64,000 nucleotides of DNA from Lysinibacillus sp. G4S2 (lineage in GTDB: Bacteria; Bacillota; Bacilli; Bacillales_A; Planococcaceae): contig NZ_JAUCFJ010000002.1 of the NCBI RefSeq assembly GCF_030348505.1, positions 3,662,001 to 3,726,000 on the forward strand, in the 5' to 3' direction. Position numbers and translations under genes: made by a program. Below the pieces are notes generated by a model. That model ran no database searches, was not told the origin of the DNA, and was given only the letters and a program-made list of their open reading frames with translations. This document shows positions 38,558 to 47,219 of the stretch, piece by piece. Within the stretch, counting starts at the first letter, position 1; each line of letters opens with the position of its first letter.

Positions 38558-39937
38558 TTAAATTTGTTTTTCGAACCTTTTAAGTGCCTCAGACATTCTG
38601 TTAATAATCTCTTCAACCTGTTGGCTTGTAATAATAAGCGGTGGAGCAAGAGCAACCGTATTTGTTCCCTTCCAATCGAAGTAACGCAATTGCAGCCCTA
38701 AGTCCATGCATATATCTGTATACAAAGCCGCGGCGTGTACCGACGGATCAAATGAGATGCCGTTTTCAGGATCTTTAACTAGCTCAATACCGGCAAGTAG
38801 ACCAAGACCTCTTACATTCGTTATATATTTATGATTGCTTTCGAGATACTTAAGTCCTGTTAATAATTCTTCACCGCGAAGTCTACTATTCTCAACAATT
38901 TGATCTCTCTCTAATATCTCAAGTGTCTTCAAGCCAACTGCGCAAGCCATTGGATGTCCACTATATGTGAATCCATGGAACATCATTTCATCTGATTGAA
39001 TAAATGCTTCTCTTACATGTTCTCTCATAATTACGGCACCCAGGTGAGCGTAGCCACTTGAGATTCCTTTTGCAACACATAGAAGATCCGGAACAATGTT
39101 CCAATTATCAACACCAAATGTCTTTCCGGTTCTCCCAAACCCACAAATCACCTCATCTGCAATAAGCAAAATGTTGTGTTCATCGCAAAGTTCGCGAACA
39201 GCTTGAAGATATCCGTCAGGTGGGAACCTTACCCCGCCTGCACCTTGGATTGGCTCCAGAATGACAGCGGCTATGGTGTCGGATCCTTCTGATTCAATTA
39301 TCCCACGAATAGAACGTGAGTAATTTGGATCAGTTTTGTCACCAAGTTCTGCATTCAAAACATGCGCTGCAGCTGTAAGGAAGTTAGGAGCATTGGAAGT
39401 CGTAAATTTGTTGAATCCCTCGATTCCGGTAGCACTTGTGGCTCCTACTGTAACCCCATGGAAAGATTGTTCAAGAGAAATAATTTTAGTTTTCTCTGGC
39501 TGACCTTTTACTTTCCAATAAAAACGGGCTAATTTAAAGGCTGTATCATTAGATTCCGAACCTCCCGATGTGAAGAAGCAAACATTCAAATCACCAGGTG
39601 CTAATGAGGCCACTTTCTGTGCTAAAAGGATAGCGGGTTCATTGGATTGTCCGCTGAATGAAGAGCTGTAAGAAAGTTTTAACATCTGCTGTTTTGCTAC
39701 CTCAGCAAGCTCTTCATTCCCATAGCCAAGGTTAACATTCCAAAGCATCGAAACCCCATCAATACGCTCTTTCCCCTCTATGTCTTTCAGATAAATTCCT
39801 TTGCCTTCTGTAAAGATTGTTGATGGCCCTGATAAATAATGAGCTCTTGGTGGTGTAGTTGGATGCAAATAATGTTTTTTATCAAGTTCTGATAATTCCA
39901 ATTTACTTAGGTTCTTCCGCTTTGTAACGTATTGCAT
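38558..39937 (-). CDS. class III (omega) aminotransferase
   Basis: A 459-residue PLP enzyme. It has FTSGGSESNDTAFKLAR (~108-124), the LIADEVICGFGRTG motif with the cofactor Asp (~247-260), and CVAKGISSGYAHLGAV, where Lys forms the Schiff base (~278). It resembles beta-alanine:pyruvate/putrescine-type aminotransferases, which act on terminal amines and often on aromatic amines. ATG after AGGAGGAATAAAT. An APC permease follows upstream, so the pair looks like an amine uptake and deamination module. Substrate inferred only by class. Confidence 0.85.
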   Translation of the reverse strand: MQYVTKRKNLSKLELSELDKKHYLHPTTPPRAHYLSGPSTIFTEGKGIYLKDIEGKERIDGVSMLWNVNLGYGNEELAEVAKQQMLKLSYSSSFSGQSNEPAILLAQKVASLAPGDLNVCFFTSGGSESNDTAFKLARFYWKVKGQPEKTKIISLEQSFHGVTVGATSATGIEGFNKFTTSNAPNFLTAAAHVLNAELGDKTDPNYSRSIRGIIESEGSDTIAAVILEPIQGAGGVRFPPDGYLQAVRELCDEHNILLIADEVICGFGRTGKTFGVDNWNIVPDLLCVAKGISSGYAHLGAVIMREHVREAFIQSDEMMFHGFTYSGHPMACAVGLKTLEILERDQIVENSRLRGEELLTGLKYLESNHKYITNVRGLGLLAGIELVKDPENGISFDPSVHAAALYTDICMDLGLQLRYFDWKGTNTVALAPPLIITSQQVEEIINRMSEALKRFEKQI

Positions 39938-39993
39938 ATTTATTCCTCCTTTAATATTTAATAGACAAATATAATTAAGCATTGTTATTTTAT

Positions 39994-41399
39994 TTAACTA
40001 ATATTCCGCCCTTCTATATCTGTTAAGAGTTTCTTGGATTCTTTTGAATACAGGGATTGAATTGCGAAATAACAAACACCAACTCCCATCCAGGTAAATC
40101 CAACTATTTTTCCGGCTGTTGAAAGCCCCCACAAGATATAAAGACAAATTAACATTCCGATTAATGGAATAATCAAATATTTAACGATATTTTTTTGCTT
40201 ATTTTCAAATAGTAATGATTAATTACACAAATATTCACGAAGGCAAATCCTAATAATCCACCAAATGCAACTAAGTCGGATACAATTTGCAGATTCAAAG
40301 ATACCGCACCGATAATTCCAATTATTGACATTAGTAAAATATTATTAATCGGTGTTTTATACTTTGGATGGATATAGCTAAAAAATTTTTGAGGAACGAC
40401 ATTGTCACGTCCCATCCCCAAGAGCAGACGACTTGAAGCTGATTGGCTAGCTAAGGCGCTTGCAATTCCAGATGCGATAATCGTAAGTGTAATATAAGTC
40501 TGAAGAAACCCGCCCCCTATAGTCTCTAACACGTTGAAGAAGGCTGTGTCGGGATTATCAATAGCTAAATAATTTCCTACAAGAATCACTGCTAAATAAG
40601 TGACGGAAACATAAAATACCGTTTGAATGACACATGTAAACAAAATGGCCAAACCAATTTTATTCCCCCCTACGTTCGTCTCTTCAGCCAAGGTTGTAAT
40701 AGCATCAAAACCTAGGTAAGCGACAATAACAATAGCTGCCCCGCCAATAACAGCTCCTATTGAAAATGAATCACCATCATAAATTGCCTTATAGTTTAGT
40801 AAATTTAAATCGCCCGTTATAATATAGTGACTTGCGCTGGAAACGAAGGCAATCACCGCGATAATCATGAGGAGCACTAAAACTGAATTCAACTTAGCTG
40901 CTATATCAATTCCAATTATATTTACAATCGTGATTGGGATAGCGAAAATGAGAACCCACCCCCAAACTGGAATGCTTGGTACAAGGGCGTTTGCAAAATT
41001 TGCACTGATCAAAAAAGTTAACATGGGTATCAACAGATAATCAAGGAGCATTCCCCATCCAGCTATAAATCCTATTTTAGGGTGTAACGCTTTATGGGCG
41101 TAGGTATAGGTTGAGCCTGCAACTGGGTAAGCTTCAACCATTTTACCGAAACTGTACGCCGTAAATAACATTGCAACAAAACCAAGAACATATGAGAGGA
41201 CAGAATGGCCCTGCGATACCAATGTGATAATTCCAAACATTGACATCGCTGCAACTGGTGCCATAAAGCCAAGACCAAAAATAACTAAATCTCGCATCTT
41301 TAAACTTCTCTTTAGACTTTGCCCATCTGATAAAGTTTGAATGTTCTCTATTGATTTTTGTGTTTCTATATTCCCTACCCCCATTGGTGTTATTATCAT
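39994..41399 (-). pseudogene. APC-family amine/amino-acid permease, frameshifted
   Basis: The first ~410 residues cover most of an APC permease: FGLGFMAPVAAMSMFG, AYPVAGSTYTYAHKAL (G-STYTY motif), IAGWGMLLDYLLIP, FGLGFDAITTLAEE-like DAITTLAEETNVGG. The frame then ends KISKKISLNI at a stop. The last two membrane segments (LIIPLIGMLICLYILWGLST; GFTWMGVGVCYFAI) lie in the next frame. Adding one A to the run of seven at 40191-40197 restores one protein. The start is uncertain: two ATGs (41399, 41384) lack good ribosome sites. Probably inactive, unless this is a sequencing error. Confidence 0.8.
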
Positions 41400-41763
41400 T
41401 TTGTTATTTATAAAAAGCGTTACCCTTCTAAAGTTCTCCCCCTGAAAAGGTCCACATCTTCCGGTCCGGCCTCGGATAATATGGCGTTCACTTTCCAGTT
41501 CTAGAATTAACAGACTCAAATGTTCTGCCTGACACAGCCTCAACCCAATTACCATTAAACAGTTGGTATTTCGTCATTCATCTGACTCCCCCTCTTTTGT
41601 TTTGTTGATGTCAACTTTTTCTTTAAACTGTAGTAGGAAAAAGAAGCATTCTTTTATATTAATTACAGATTATCAAATTATGATAATTTGATATTGTAAA
41701 AATCGGAACATTCTAAATTTTCATTCATAAACTCTTCTAATATACGCATGCCAGGCGCACTTA

Positions 41764-41797
41764 AAAAAGCAATTACTCAAATAAGTAATTGCTTTAG
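41764..41797 (-). terminator. terminator of the araC-family gene
   Basis: AAAGCAATTACT...AGTAATTGCTTTTTT on the minus strand, a ten-base perfect stem directly past the stop. Confidence 0.85.
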
Positions 41798-42631
41798 CTA
41801 TACAAACATTATTTTGCAGGTTTTTAGGCTACTCTTTTGCCCTGTTAATTGATAAGGTGTCATGCATCCAAAATTCCGAAACTCATGAATCAAATGGGCT
41901 TGGTCATAATAACCATTCTCATAAATAACATCATTTAACGTAAAGTGAGTTGCCCTCAGAAGCATATTTAGTGATGATTGAAATCTTACTATTTGGCTAA
42001 AAAATTTTGGGGAAATTCCAATATGGTCTTCAAATTGTTTTCTTAAATATCTAGTTGAATATCCTACTTCTTCTGCAAGTTGAGTTATGGTAATATTACC
42101 TCTTGTCGCGTATATATTATATAATGCTTGTTTTATTAGTTTTGTTGATTTATCAATCTCAAAAATTTGACTTTCCAATATTTCGTTGAATATATTGACT
42201 TTCTCCATAAAACTTTCTTCGGTTACTACCCTTTCTAAGATATTCGTATTTACAGGAAACATTTCATTTAAGGAAACTTCTTTATCTGTAAGGTCTTTTA
42301 TATCGAATTTTATTTTCTTAATATCTAGGCATGGTAGAAAACGAATACCAAAGTATCTACTGTTTGGGAGAAGGTTAATCACTCTACTTTTAGTAACGCT
42401 TCCACAAATATTACCGTAATGCTGATCACAATTAATGAGAATATCGATACACCCATCCGGGATAACAGAAATTTGACTACTTCCCCCTCCCATTTTAAAT
42501 TGGTAAAACAGAATAGGTGGTTGATTTGGTTTAATTCTAACTTTTTGTTCAGTATAGTACTCTGTCTGAAATTCAAAGGCAGGCTGAGACGGCAAGTAAC
42601 TAATTATTTTCGAATTTAAAGGACTAATCAA
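41798..42631 (-). CDS. AraC family transcriptional regulator
   Basis: A 277-residue product with an N-terminal beta-rich sensor half (IPDGCIDILIN; FGIRFLPC, as in the DUF6597-type regulators) and two C-terminal helix-turn-helix motifs (ITQLAEEVGYSTRYLRKQF; LNDVIYENGYYDQAHLIHEF). It ends with FGCMTPYQL, like the PxxYR motif but divergent. TTG start after GGGGGTATA. It sits between the aminotransferase/permease pair and an aldehyde dehydrogenase, and may regulate them. Confidence 0.85.
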   Translation of the reverse strand: MISPLNSKIISYLPSQPAFEFQTEYYTEQKVRIKPNQPPILFYQFKMGGGSSQISVIPDGCIDILINCDQHYGNICGSVTKSRVINLLPNSRYFGIRFLPCLDIKKIKFDIKDLTDKEVSLNEMFPVNTNILERVVTEESFMEKVNIFNEILESQIFEIDKSTKLIKQALYNIYATRGNITITQLAEEVGYSTRYLRKQFEDHIGISPKFFSQIVRFQSSLNMLLRATHFTLNDVIYENGYYDQAHLIHEFRNFGCMTPYQLTGQKSSLKTCKIMFV

Positions 42632-42956
42632 CTTTATACCCCCTGTAATACAAATTAGTAAACGCTTACAAATTAATACTTAATATGTGATTATTTCCTA
42701 GGTTAATTTAATAACAGCTAAATCAACGGTTTACTATTTTTCTTTACAGATTTTCCGAATGAGAAAGCCCATGCAGTGTGTAGCCCTTATTTAGACATGA
42801 GATGATGAAAGTAAGGTCAGACAAGAGATAGCTTTTGCTACCTTAATTGTCTGAAAAGGTGTTGTACTTCATGCATAGACAGTAAAAGTCTTAATGAAAC
42901 TTTTAGAAAATTCTAATAATCAACCTTCTTCCCTCTGTGCTACTAATTTTTTATTT

Positions 42957-43250
42957 GATAAAGATGGTTATTTCTTTATTTTAGATCGAAAAAAGATGTA
43001 GGTAGACTCACTATTTATCCAAGGGAAATTAAAGAAGTTCTATATTCATATCCCAAGTTATTTGAAGCAAGTGTCATTGTAGTTCCTGATCCAATCATGG
43101 GCAAAGAATTAATGGCCTTAAAATCCAATAGATCCTATTGGTGAAGAAGAATTAAGAAACTATTGTAAATTACATTTGACTCCATATAAAATTCCTAAAT
43201 TCTTTGAAAAAGTAGACGAGTTACTAAAAACGAAAAGTGGGAAAATTTGA
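42957..43250 (+). pseudogene. acyl-CoA/AMP-ligase C-terminal remnant
   Basis: Plus-strand frames read DKDGYFFILDRKK, then (shifted) RLTIYPREIKEVLYSYPKL FEASVIVVPDPIMGKELMA, then (shifted) IGEEELRNYCKLHLTPYKIP and LLKTKSGKI. These are the A8/A10 region motifs of AMP-forming acyl-CoA ligases (normally ~500-560 residues). At least two shifts and loss of ~450 residues make it non-functional. Upstream bases 42632-42956 show no other gene. Confidence 0.75.
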
Positions 43251-43453
43251 AAACAGCAATTAAGAGCTCTTTCACATTCATAAACATTATCGGTAGCTAT
43301 GTTTAAAGCCTGTATCCCTTGCCAACTCAAGGTTACAGGCTTTTCTAACAACAGGTTTATTAACGGTTCAATGTTTTATTGAGAAATATCTTCAAATCTA
43401 TTAATATCCTCTTAATCGTATCAAGCTATAGTTACTTGAATTTCGCTGTAATC

Positions 43454-44947
43454 CTAAAACGGATAATCTAATTTACTCGTCTGTACAGATACCCATTTCG
43501 TAACAGTAAACTCATCTACAATCCATTCATATCCAAAACGCCCAATTCCACTTTGTTTCACTCCACCAAATGGAACATTTCCTTCTAGCACTGCAGGCAT
43601 ATCATTTATATGTGTTGTACCAGATTCAATCTCAAGAGCTAATTTTTCCCCTCTTTCTACGTCACTAGTTATAATAGCAGAGGATAATCCATATTCCGTA
43701 TCATTGGCAAAACGAATGGCCTCTTCATCACTTTCAGCCTGAATAATTTGTGCAACAGGACCGAAGATTTCAAAAGATGCAAGACTTGAATCATTAGGTA
43801 CATCAACAAATACAAATGGAGAAATAACATTCCCTGTACGTTCACCTTCTACAGCAACTGTTAATCCACTTTCCTTTGCTTTATTAACTAAATCCATGAT
43901 TTTATCAGCTTGTTTTTCATTTATAACAGGTCCAATAATTGTGTTAGGATCCTTTGGGTCTCTTACTGTTAATCCCTTTACTTTTTCTACGTATCTAGCA
44001 ATAAATTCATCATAAATATCTCTATTAACAATAATTCGGTTTGTAATCGCACAGATTTGGCCACTATGCAAAAATTTCCCGAAGATGGCGACTTTCACTG
44101 CTTGTTCAACGTCGGCATCTCTTAAAACTAATAAAGGATTATTGCCTCCAAGTTCTAATGCCATTTGTTTTAATGTTCCGCCTGTTACCTTATTAATATG
44201 TTTTCCTACTGCAGTTGATCCTGTAAAACTGATAAACGAAGAATTCGTATTTAACAGGAATTCATCTCCGGCTTCTTGAAGATCAGTTAAAATGGAATTA
44301 AACACTCCAGCAGGAAATCCAGCTTCTTCGAAAGCCTTTGCAAAAACTTGTCCGCCAACTATTCCAACTTGGAGATCTGGTTTATGAACAACACTGTTCC
44401 CGAGAGCAATGGCAGGAAAAATTGTTCTTGTTGCCATGTTAAATGGAAAGTTAAAAGGTGTGATGGACGTAATAACACCTAAAGGTAATCGATATACACG
44501 ACTAACCTTTCCTGGTGTAGTAGATGCATAATTTTTGGGTGTGTATATTTCATCAACCATTTTAATCGAATCTTTTATGTCACTAACCCCAAAGCCAAAC
44601 TCAATATGAGCTTTAAGTAGTGTTCCACCTGTTTCTCGTGTAATTAATTCCAAAATATGATCTTTATTTTCCTCTAAATAGTCTAATGCGCTCGTTAAAA
44701 CTTCTCTTCTTTGTTCTGGCGGAGATTTAGCCCATTCCTTTTGTGCTGCTTTTGCTTTGTGATAAGCGTCTTTTATTTGCTCTACATTCGCTAATTCTAC
44801 AGATGTAATAGTTGATTGATCATATGGATCCTTTATTGAATAAGTTCTTTTACTGCCACCATCTACCCATTGACCTCCAATATAACTTTTGTTTATTTTA
44901 CTTGCCCATTCAATGCAGTTCACATCTACAGCCAGATTCTTTGTCAT
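43454..44947 (-). CDS. aldehyde dehydrogenase (aromatic-type)
   Basis: A 497-residue NAD(P)-dependent aldehyde dehydrogenase. ITPFNFPFNMATRTIFPAI (~155), the base Glu in MALELGGNNPLLVL (~260) and the nucleophile Cys in SGQICAITNRI (~297) are intact. It resembles benzaldehyde/phenylacetaldehyde-type enzymes more than SSADH, by overall look only. Placed after hpaF with a ~210-base gap, it may oxidise an aromatic aldehyde to 4-hydroxyphenylacetate, feeding the hpa pathway (inference). ATG after AGGGGAC. Confidence 0.85.
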   Translation of the reverse strand: MTKNLAVDVNCIEWASKINKSYIGGQWVDGGSKRTYSIKDPYDQSTITSVELANVEQIKDAYHKAKAAQKEWAKSPPEQRREVLTSALDYLEENKDHILELITRETGGTLLKAHIEFGFGVSDIKDSIKMVDEIYTPKNYASTTPGKVSRVYRLPLGVITSITPFNFPFNMATRTIFPAIALGNSVVHKPDLQVGIVGGQVFAKAFEEAGFPAGVFNSILTDLQEAGDEFLLNTNSSFISFTGSTAVGKHINKVTGGTLKQMALELGGNNPLLVLRDADVEQAVKVAIFGKFLHSGQICAITNRIIVNRDIYDEFIARYVEKVKGLTVRDPKDPNTIIGPVINEKQADKIMDLVNKAKESGLTVAVEGERTGNVISPFVFVDVPNDSSLASFEIFGPVAQIIQAESDEEAIRFANDTEYGLSSAIITSDVERGEKLALEIESGTTHINDMPAVLEGNVPFGGVKQSGIGRFGYEWIVDEFTVTKWVSVQTSKLDYPF

Positions 44948-45160
44948 TTAAAGTCCCCTTCCTGAAATGAAAATCTATCTTTAACGCGATGTAACCTAAA
45001 TTGTAAGCGGAATTAATTATTTTTTATTGTAAAAAGCGGAACTATGCAAAAGTTCTAATCAATAACATAAATAGTGTTTATATAACTTCTGTTTTTGCTT
45101 TTGTTTCTGTTTCATTACAATCAATCTATTACCTTGAACGCAGATTGACTTTCAGCCCTC

Positions 45161-45547
45161 TTACTTTTTAAAACGCTTATGAATATTGTTATACTTGTAA
45201 GTACCTTCCTCACTGAATTCAATCAATTCCATAGATAATGCCAGATATCGCCTAGTAAATAGATCAGCAAAATGATCCTTGATTACTTCGAATAGTTCGT
45301 CACAAGTTTCTTTCTTATTTTCAGCCGATCTCCCCGCCCCTATTTTTAATATAGCATGAACAAATGCATCATCTTCCGCTCCATCTGCTACTCGGTAATC
45401 TTGAAGTTCAACTGCTCTTGATCGAATTCCTCCAGTCGGAAAAAGATTACTACGGCTAATCAAAACATCATTCACTTTTTTAAGCAAATTCGGAATGTCT
45501 GCTTCTTTCTTTATGTTTTCGGTATACTCAACAATAAAATGCGGCAT
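45161..45547 (-). CDS. hpaF: 5-carboxymethyl-2-hydroxymuconate isomerase
   Basis: A 128-residue tautomerase-superfamily protein. After Met the catalytic Pro is in place (MPHFIVEYTENI), and RSRAVELQDYRVADG carries the conserved Arg residues of the CHMI family. It isomerises 5-carboxymethyl-2-hydroxymuconate in the homoprotocatechuate pathway. I start at MPHF because AAAGGGATG precedes it and the Pro must be residue 1 after Met removal; longer frames are rejected. It ends the main hpa operon, 16 bases after hpaG2. Confidence 0.92.
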   Translation of the reverse strand: MPHFIVEYTENIKKEADIPNLLKKVNDVLISRSNLFPTGGIRSRAVELQDYRVADGAEDDAFVHAILKIGAGRSAENKKETCDELFEVIKDHFADLFTRRYLALSMELIEFSEEGTYKYNNIHKRFKK

Positions 45548-45563
45548 GTTTTCATCCCTTTCA

Positions 45564-46349
45564 CTAACTAAAAATGGCGTTATCACTTTCCGTTCTTAAG
45601 AAATATTTTTCACTAATAACGGTATTTACTAGTCGTCCCACTCCTTCAATTTCAGTAATGACTTCATCTCCTTCCTTTGTATCAACTAAGCCCTCAGGCG
45701 TACCAGTAAGGATAATATCGTTTTTATTTAATGTCATAAAACTACTTAAATACTCAATTAATTGCGGAATACTAAAAATCATATCTTTCGTTGTGCCTTC
45801 CTGCGTAATTTTTCCATTTACATAAGTACGCAATGTAAGATTCATAGGATCTTCAATATCTTTTGCATCGACTAGCCATGGACCGATCGGTGTGCAAGTA
45901 TCTCTATTCTTTACTTTTAAGTTCGGACGATAATAGTTTTCTAAATAATCACGGATGGCATAGTCATTTGCAACGGTATATCCTGCTACATAATCATAAG
46001 CATCTTCTCGTTTAATGTTAGTCCCTGAACGCCCAATGACAACTGCAAGTTCACATTCATAATGCATATTGGTAGCCTCAGCCGGTCGGTAAGTCTGACC
46101 TCGATGACCAATAAAAGTATTAGGACCTTTTAGAAATACTAAAGGTTCTGTTGGTGCTTCAAAAGCAAGTTCCTTTGCATGATCTGCATAATTTAGTCCT
46201 AAAGCAAAAACGGTTCTAGGTTGGACAGGCGGTAGCCAGACCACTTCCTCCTCAGAAACAATTTGTCCATTATCTAGTTTCAGGTGACCATCAGTTGTTT
46301 CAATTGCGTGATGAATGACATCCTGAAATACTACACGTGCATGTTTCAT
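45564..46349 (-). CDS. hpaG2: HpaG2-type 5-oxopent-3-ene-1,2,5-tricarboxylate decarboxylase / HHDD isomerase subunit
   Basis: A 261-residue fumarylacetoacetate-hydrolase-fold protein. FALGLNYADHAKE and YECELAVVIGRSG carry the metal-binding Glu residues; NDYAIRDYLENYYRPN and LTGTPEGL complete the fold. It pairs with the adjacent hpaG1; in E. coli both are fused in one HpaG protein that decarboxylates OPET and isomerises the product. ATG after AGGAGAG. Confidence 0.88.
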   Translation of the reverse strand: MKHARVVFQDVIHHAIETTDGHLKLDNGQIVSEEEVVWLPPVQPRTVFALGLNYADHAKELAFEAPTEPLVFLKGPNTFIGHRGQTYRPAEATNMHYECELAVVIGRSGTNIKREDAYDYVAGYTVANDYAIRDYLENYYRPNLKVKNRDTCTPIGPWLVDAKDIEDPMNLTLRTYVNGKITQEGTTKDMIFSIPQLIEYLSSFMTLNKNDIILTGTPEGLVDTKEGDEVITEIEGVGRLVNTVISEKYFLRTESDNAIFS

Positions 46350-46383
46350 AATAATCGCTCTCCTTTACAAAACAATGAGATTC

Positions 46384-47142
46384 TCATTTAACTGTATTTT
46401 CTAAATAACCGATTCCATCGATTTCAATTCGTACTCGATCTCCCTCTTTCACAAGGGGAGGATTTTCAGGTACCCCAACCAGTAAAACATCTCCCTCATA
46501 CAACGTCATAAATTCAGAAATTTCAGAAATCAGTCGTGATACAGGACGAATTAAATTAGCCGTTGTATTCTTTTGTTTTAATTCATCGTTAACGAATACA
46601 GTAATCGTCAACTTATTAGGGTCAGAGATTGCATCGCGTTCAATAATCCATGGACCTACAGGGCAAAAGTTATCTCTTGCTTTTTGTTTAATAGCTGGTC
46701 GATAAAAATTTTCATGTGGAATACTCACATCATTTACAATGGTGTATCCTAATACATAATCTAAAGCTTTTTCTTCTGTTACACGAGTAGCATTTTTCCC
46801 AATGACGATGCCTAATGAGGCACCTACTTGCAGATGAGATGTATCCTCAGGTAATGGAATTGAAGATTTAAATCCAGTAATGGTGTTCACCGGTTTTATA
46901 TATAAGACAGGCGCTTTCGGGGGCTGTTTATAAGGTTCATTAGTTAACGATGAACCTAATGCTTTAAGCTCGCCACTATAATTTAATAAAGCCCCATATA
47001 CTGTACCCGAAATTGGCGCCTCCAAAGAGGACTGCTCTACTGTTAAATTTCTATCACCGAGAATAATTGTATTGCTTTTAAGATCTACTTCCACTTCTTT
47101 TGTATGAAGGGTTTCACTAAATTTAATAATTGCCTTACTCAT
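46384..47142 (-). CDS. hpaG1: HpaG1-type fumarylacetoacetate-hydrolase-fold subunit
   Basis: A 252-residue protein of the same fold as HpaG2. It starts with a short beta domain and has the HpaG1-typical ISGTVYGALLNYSGELKA (~45-62), then VGASLGIVIGKNA where the Glu of HpaG2 (CELAVV) is replaced by Ser, and LVGVPENPPLV. The altered metal site suggests a partner or regulatory role in a heterodimer. ATG after GAGGCGTGA. Positioned between the SSS transporter and hpaG2. Confidence 0.85.
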   Translation of the reverse strand: MSKAIIKFSETLHTKEVEVDLKSNTIILGDRNLTVEQSSLEAPISGTVYGALLNYSGELKALGSSLTNEPYKQPPKAPVLYIKPVNTITGFKSSIPLPEDTSHLQVGASLGIVIGKNATRVTEEKALDYVLGYTIVNDVSIPHENFYRPAIKQKARDNFCPVGPWIIERDAISDPNKLTITVFVNDELKQKNTTANLIRPVSRLISEISEFMTLYEGDVLLVGVPENPPLVKEGDRVRIEIDGIGYLENTVK

Positions 47143-47219
47143 AACTATTCACGCCTCTCATAAACTCTCGTAAATTCTTCTGATGATTACTTAATCATAT
47201 TGAGTTAGCAAAACTATTA

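Noticed and set aside
42632-42956. Regulatory or RNA gene between araC and the ligase fossil
   Set aside because: No hairpin or conserved element could be supported beyond AT-rich sequence.
46384-47142. HpaH (2-oxohept-4-ene-1,7-dioate hydratase)
   Set aside because: The segment ISGTVYGALLN and overall layout are those of HpaG1, not of the MhpD/HpaH branch.
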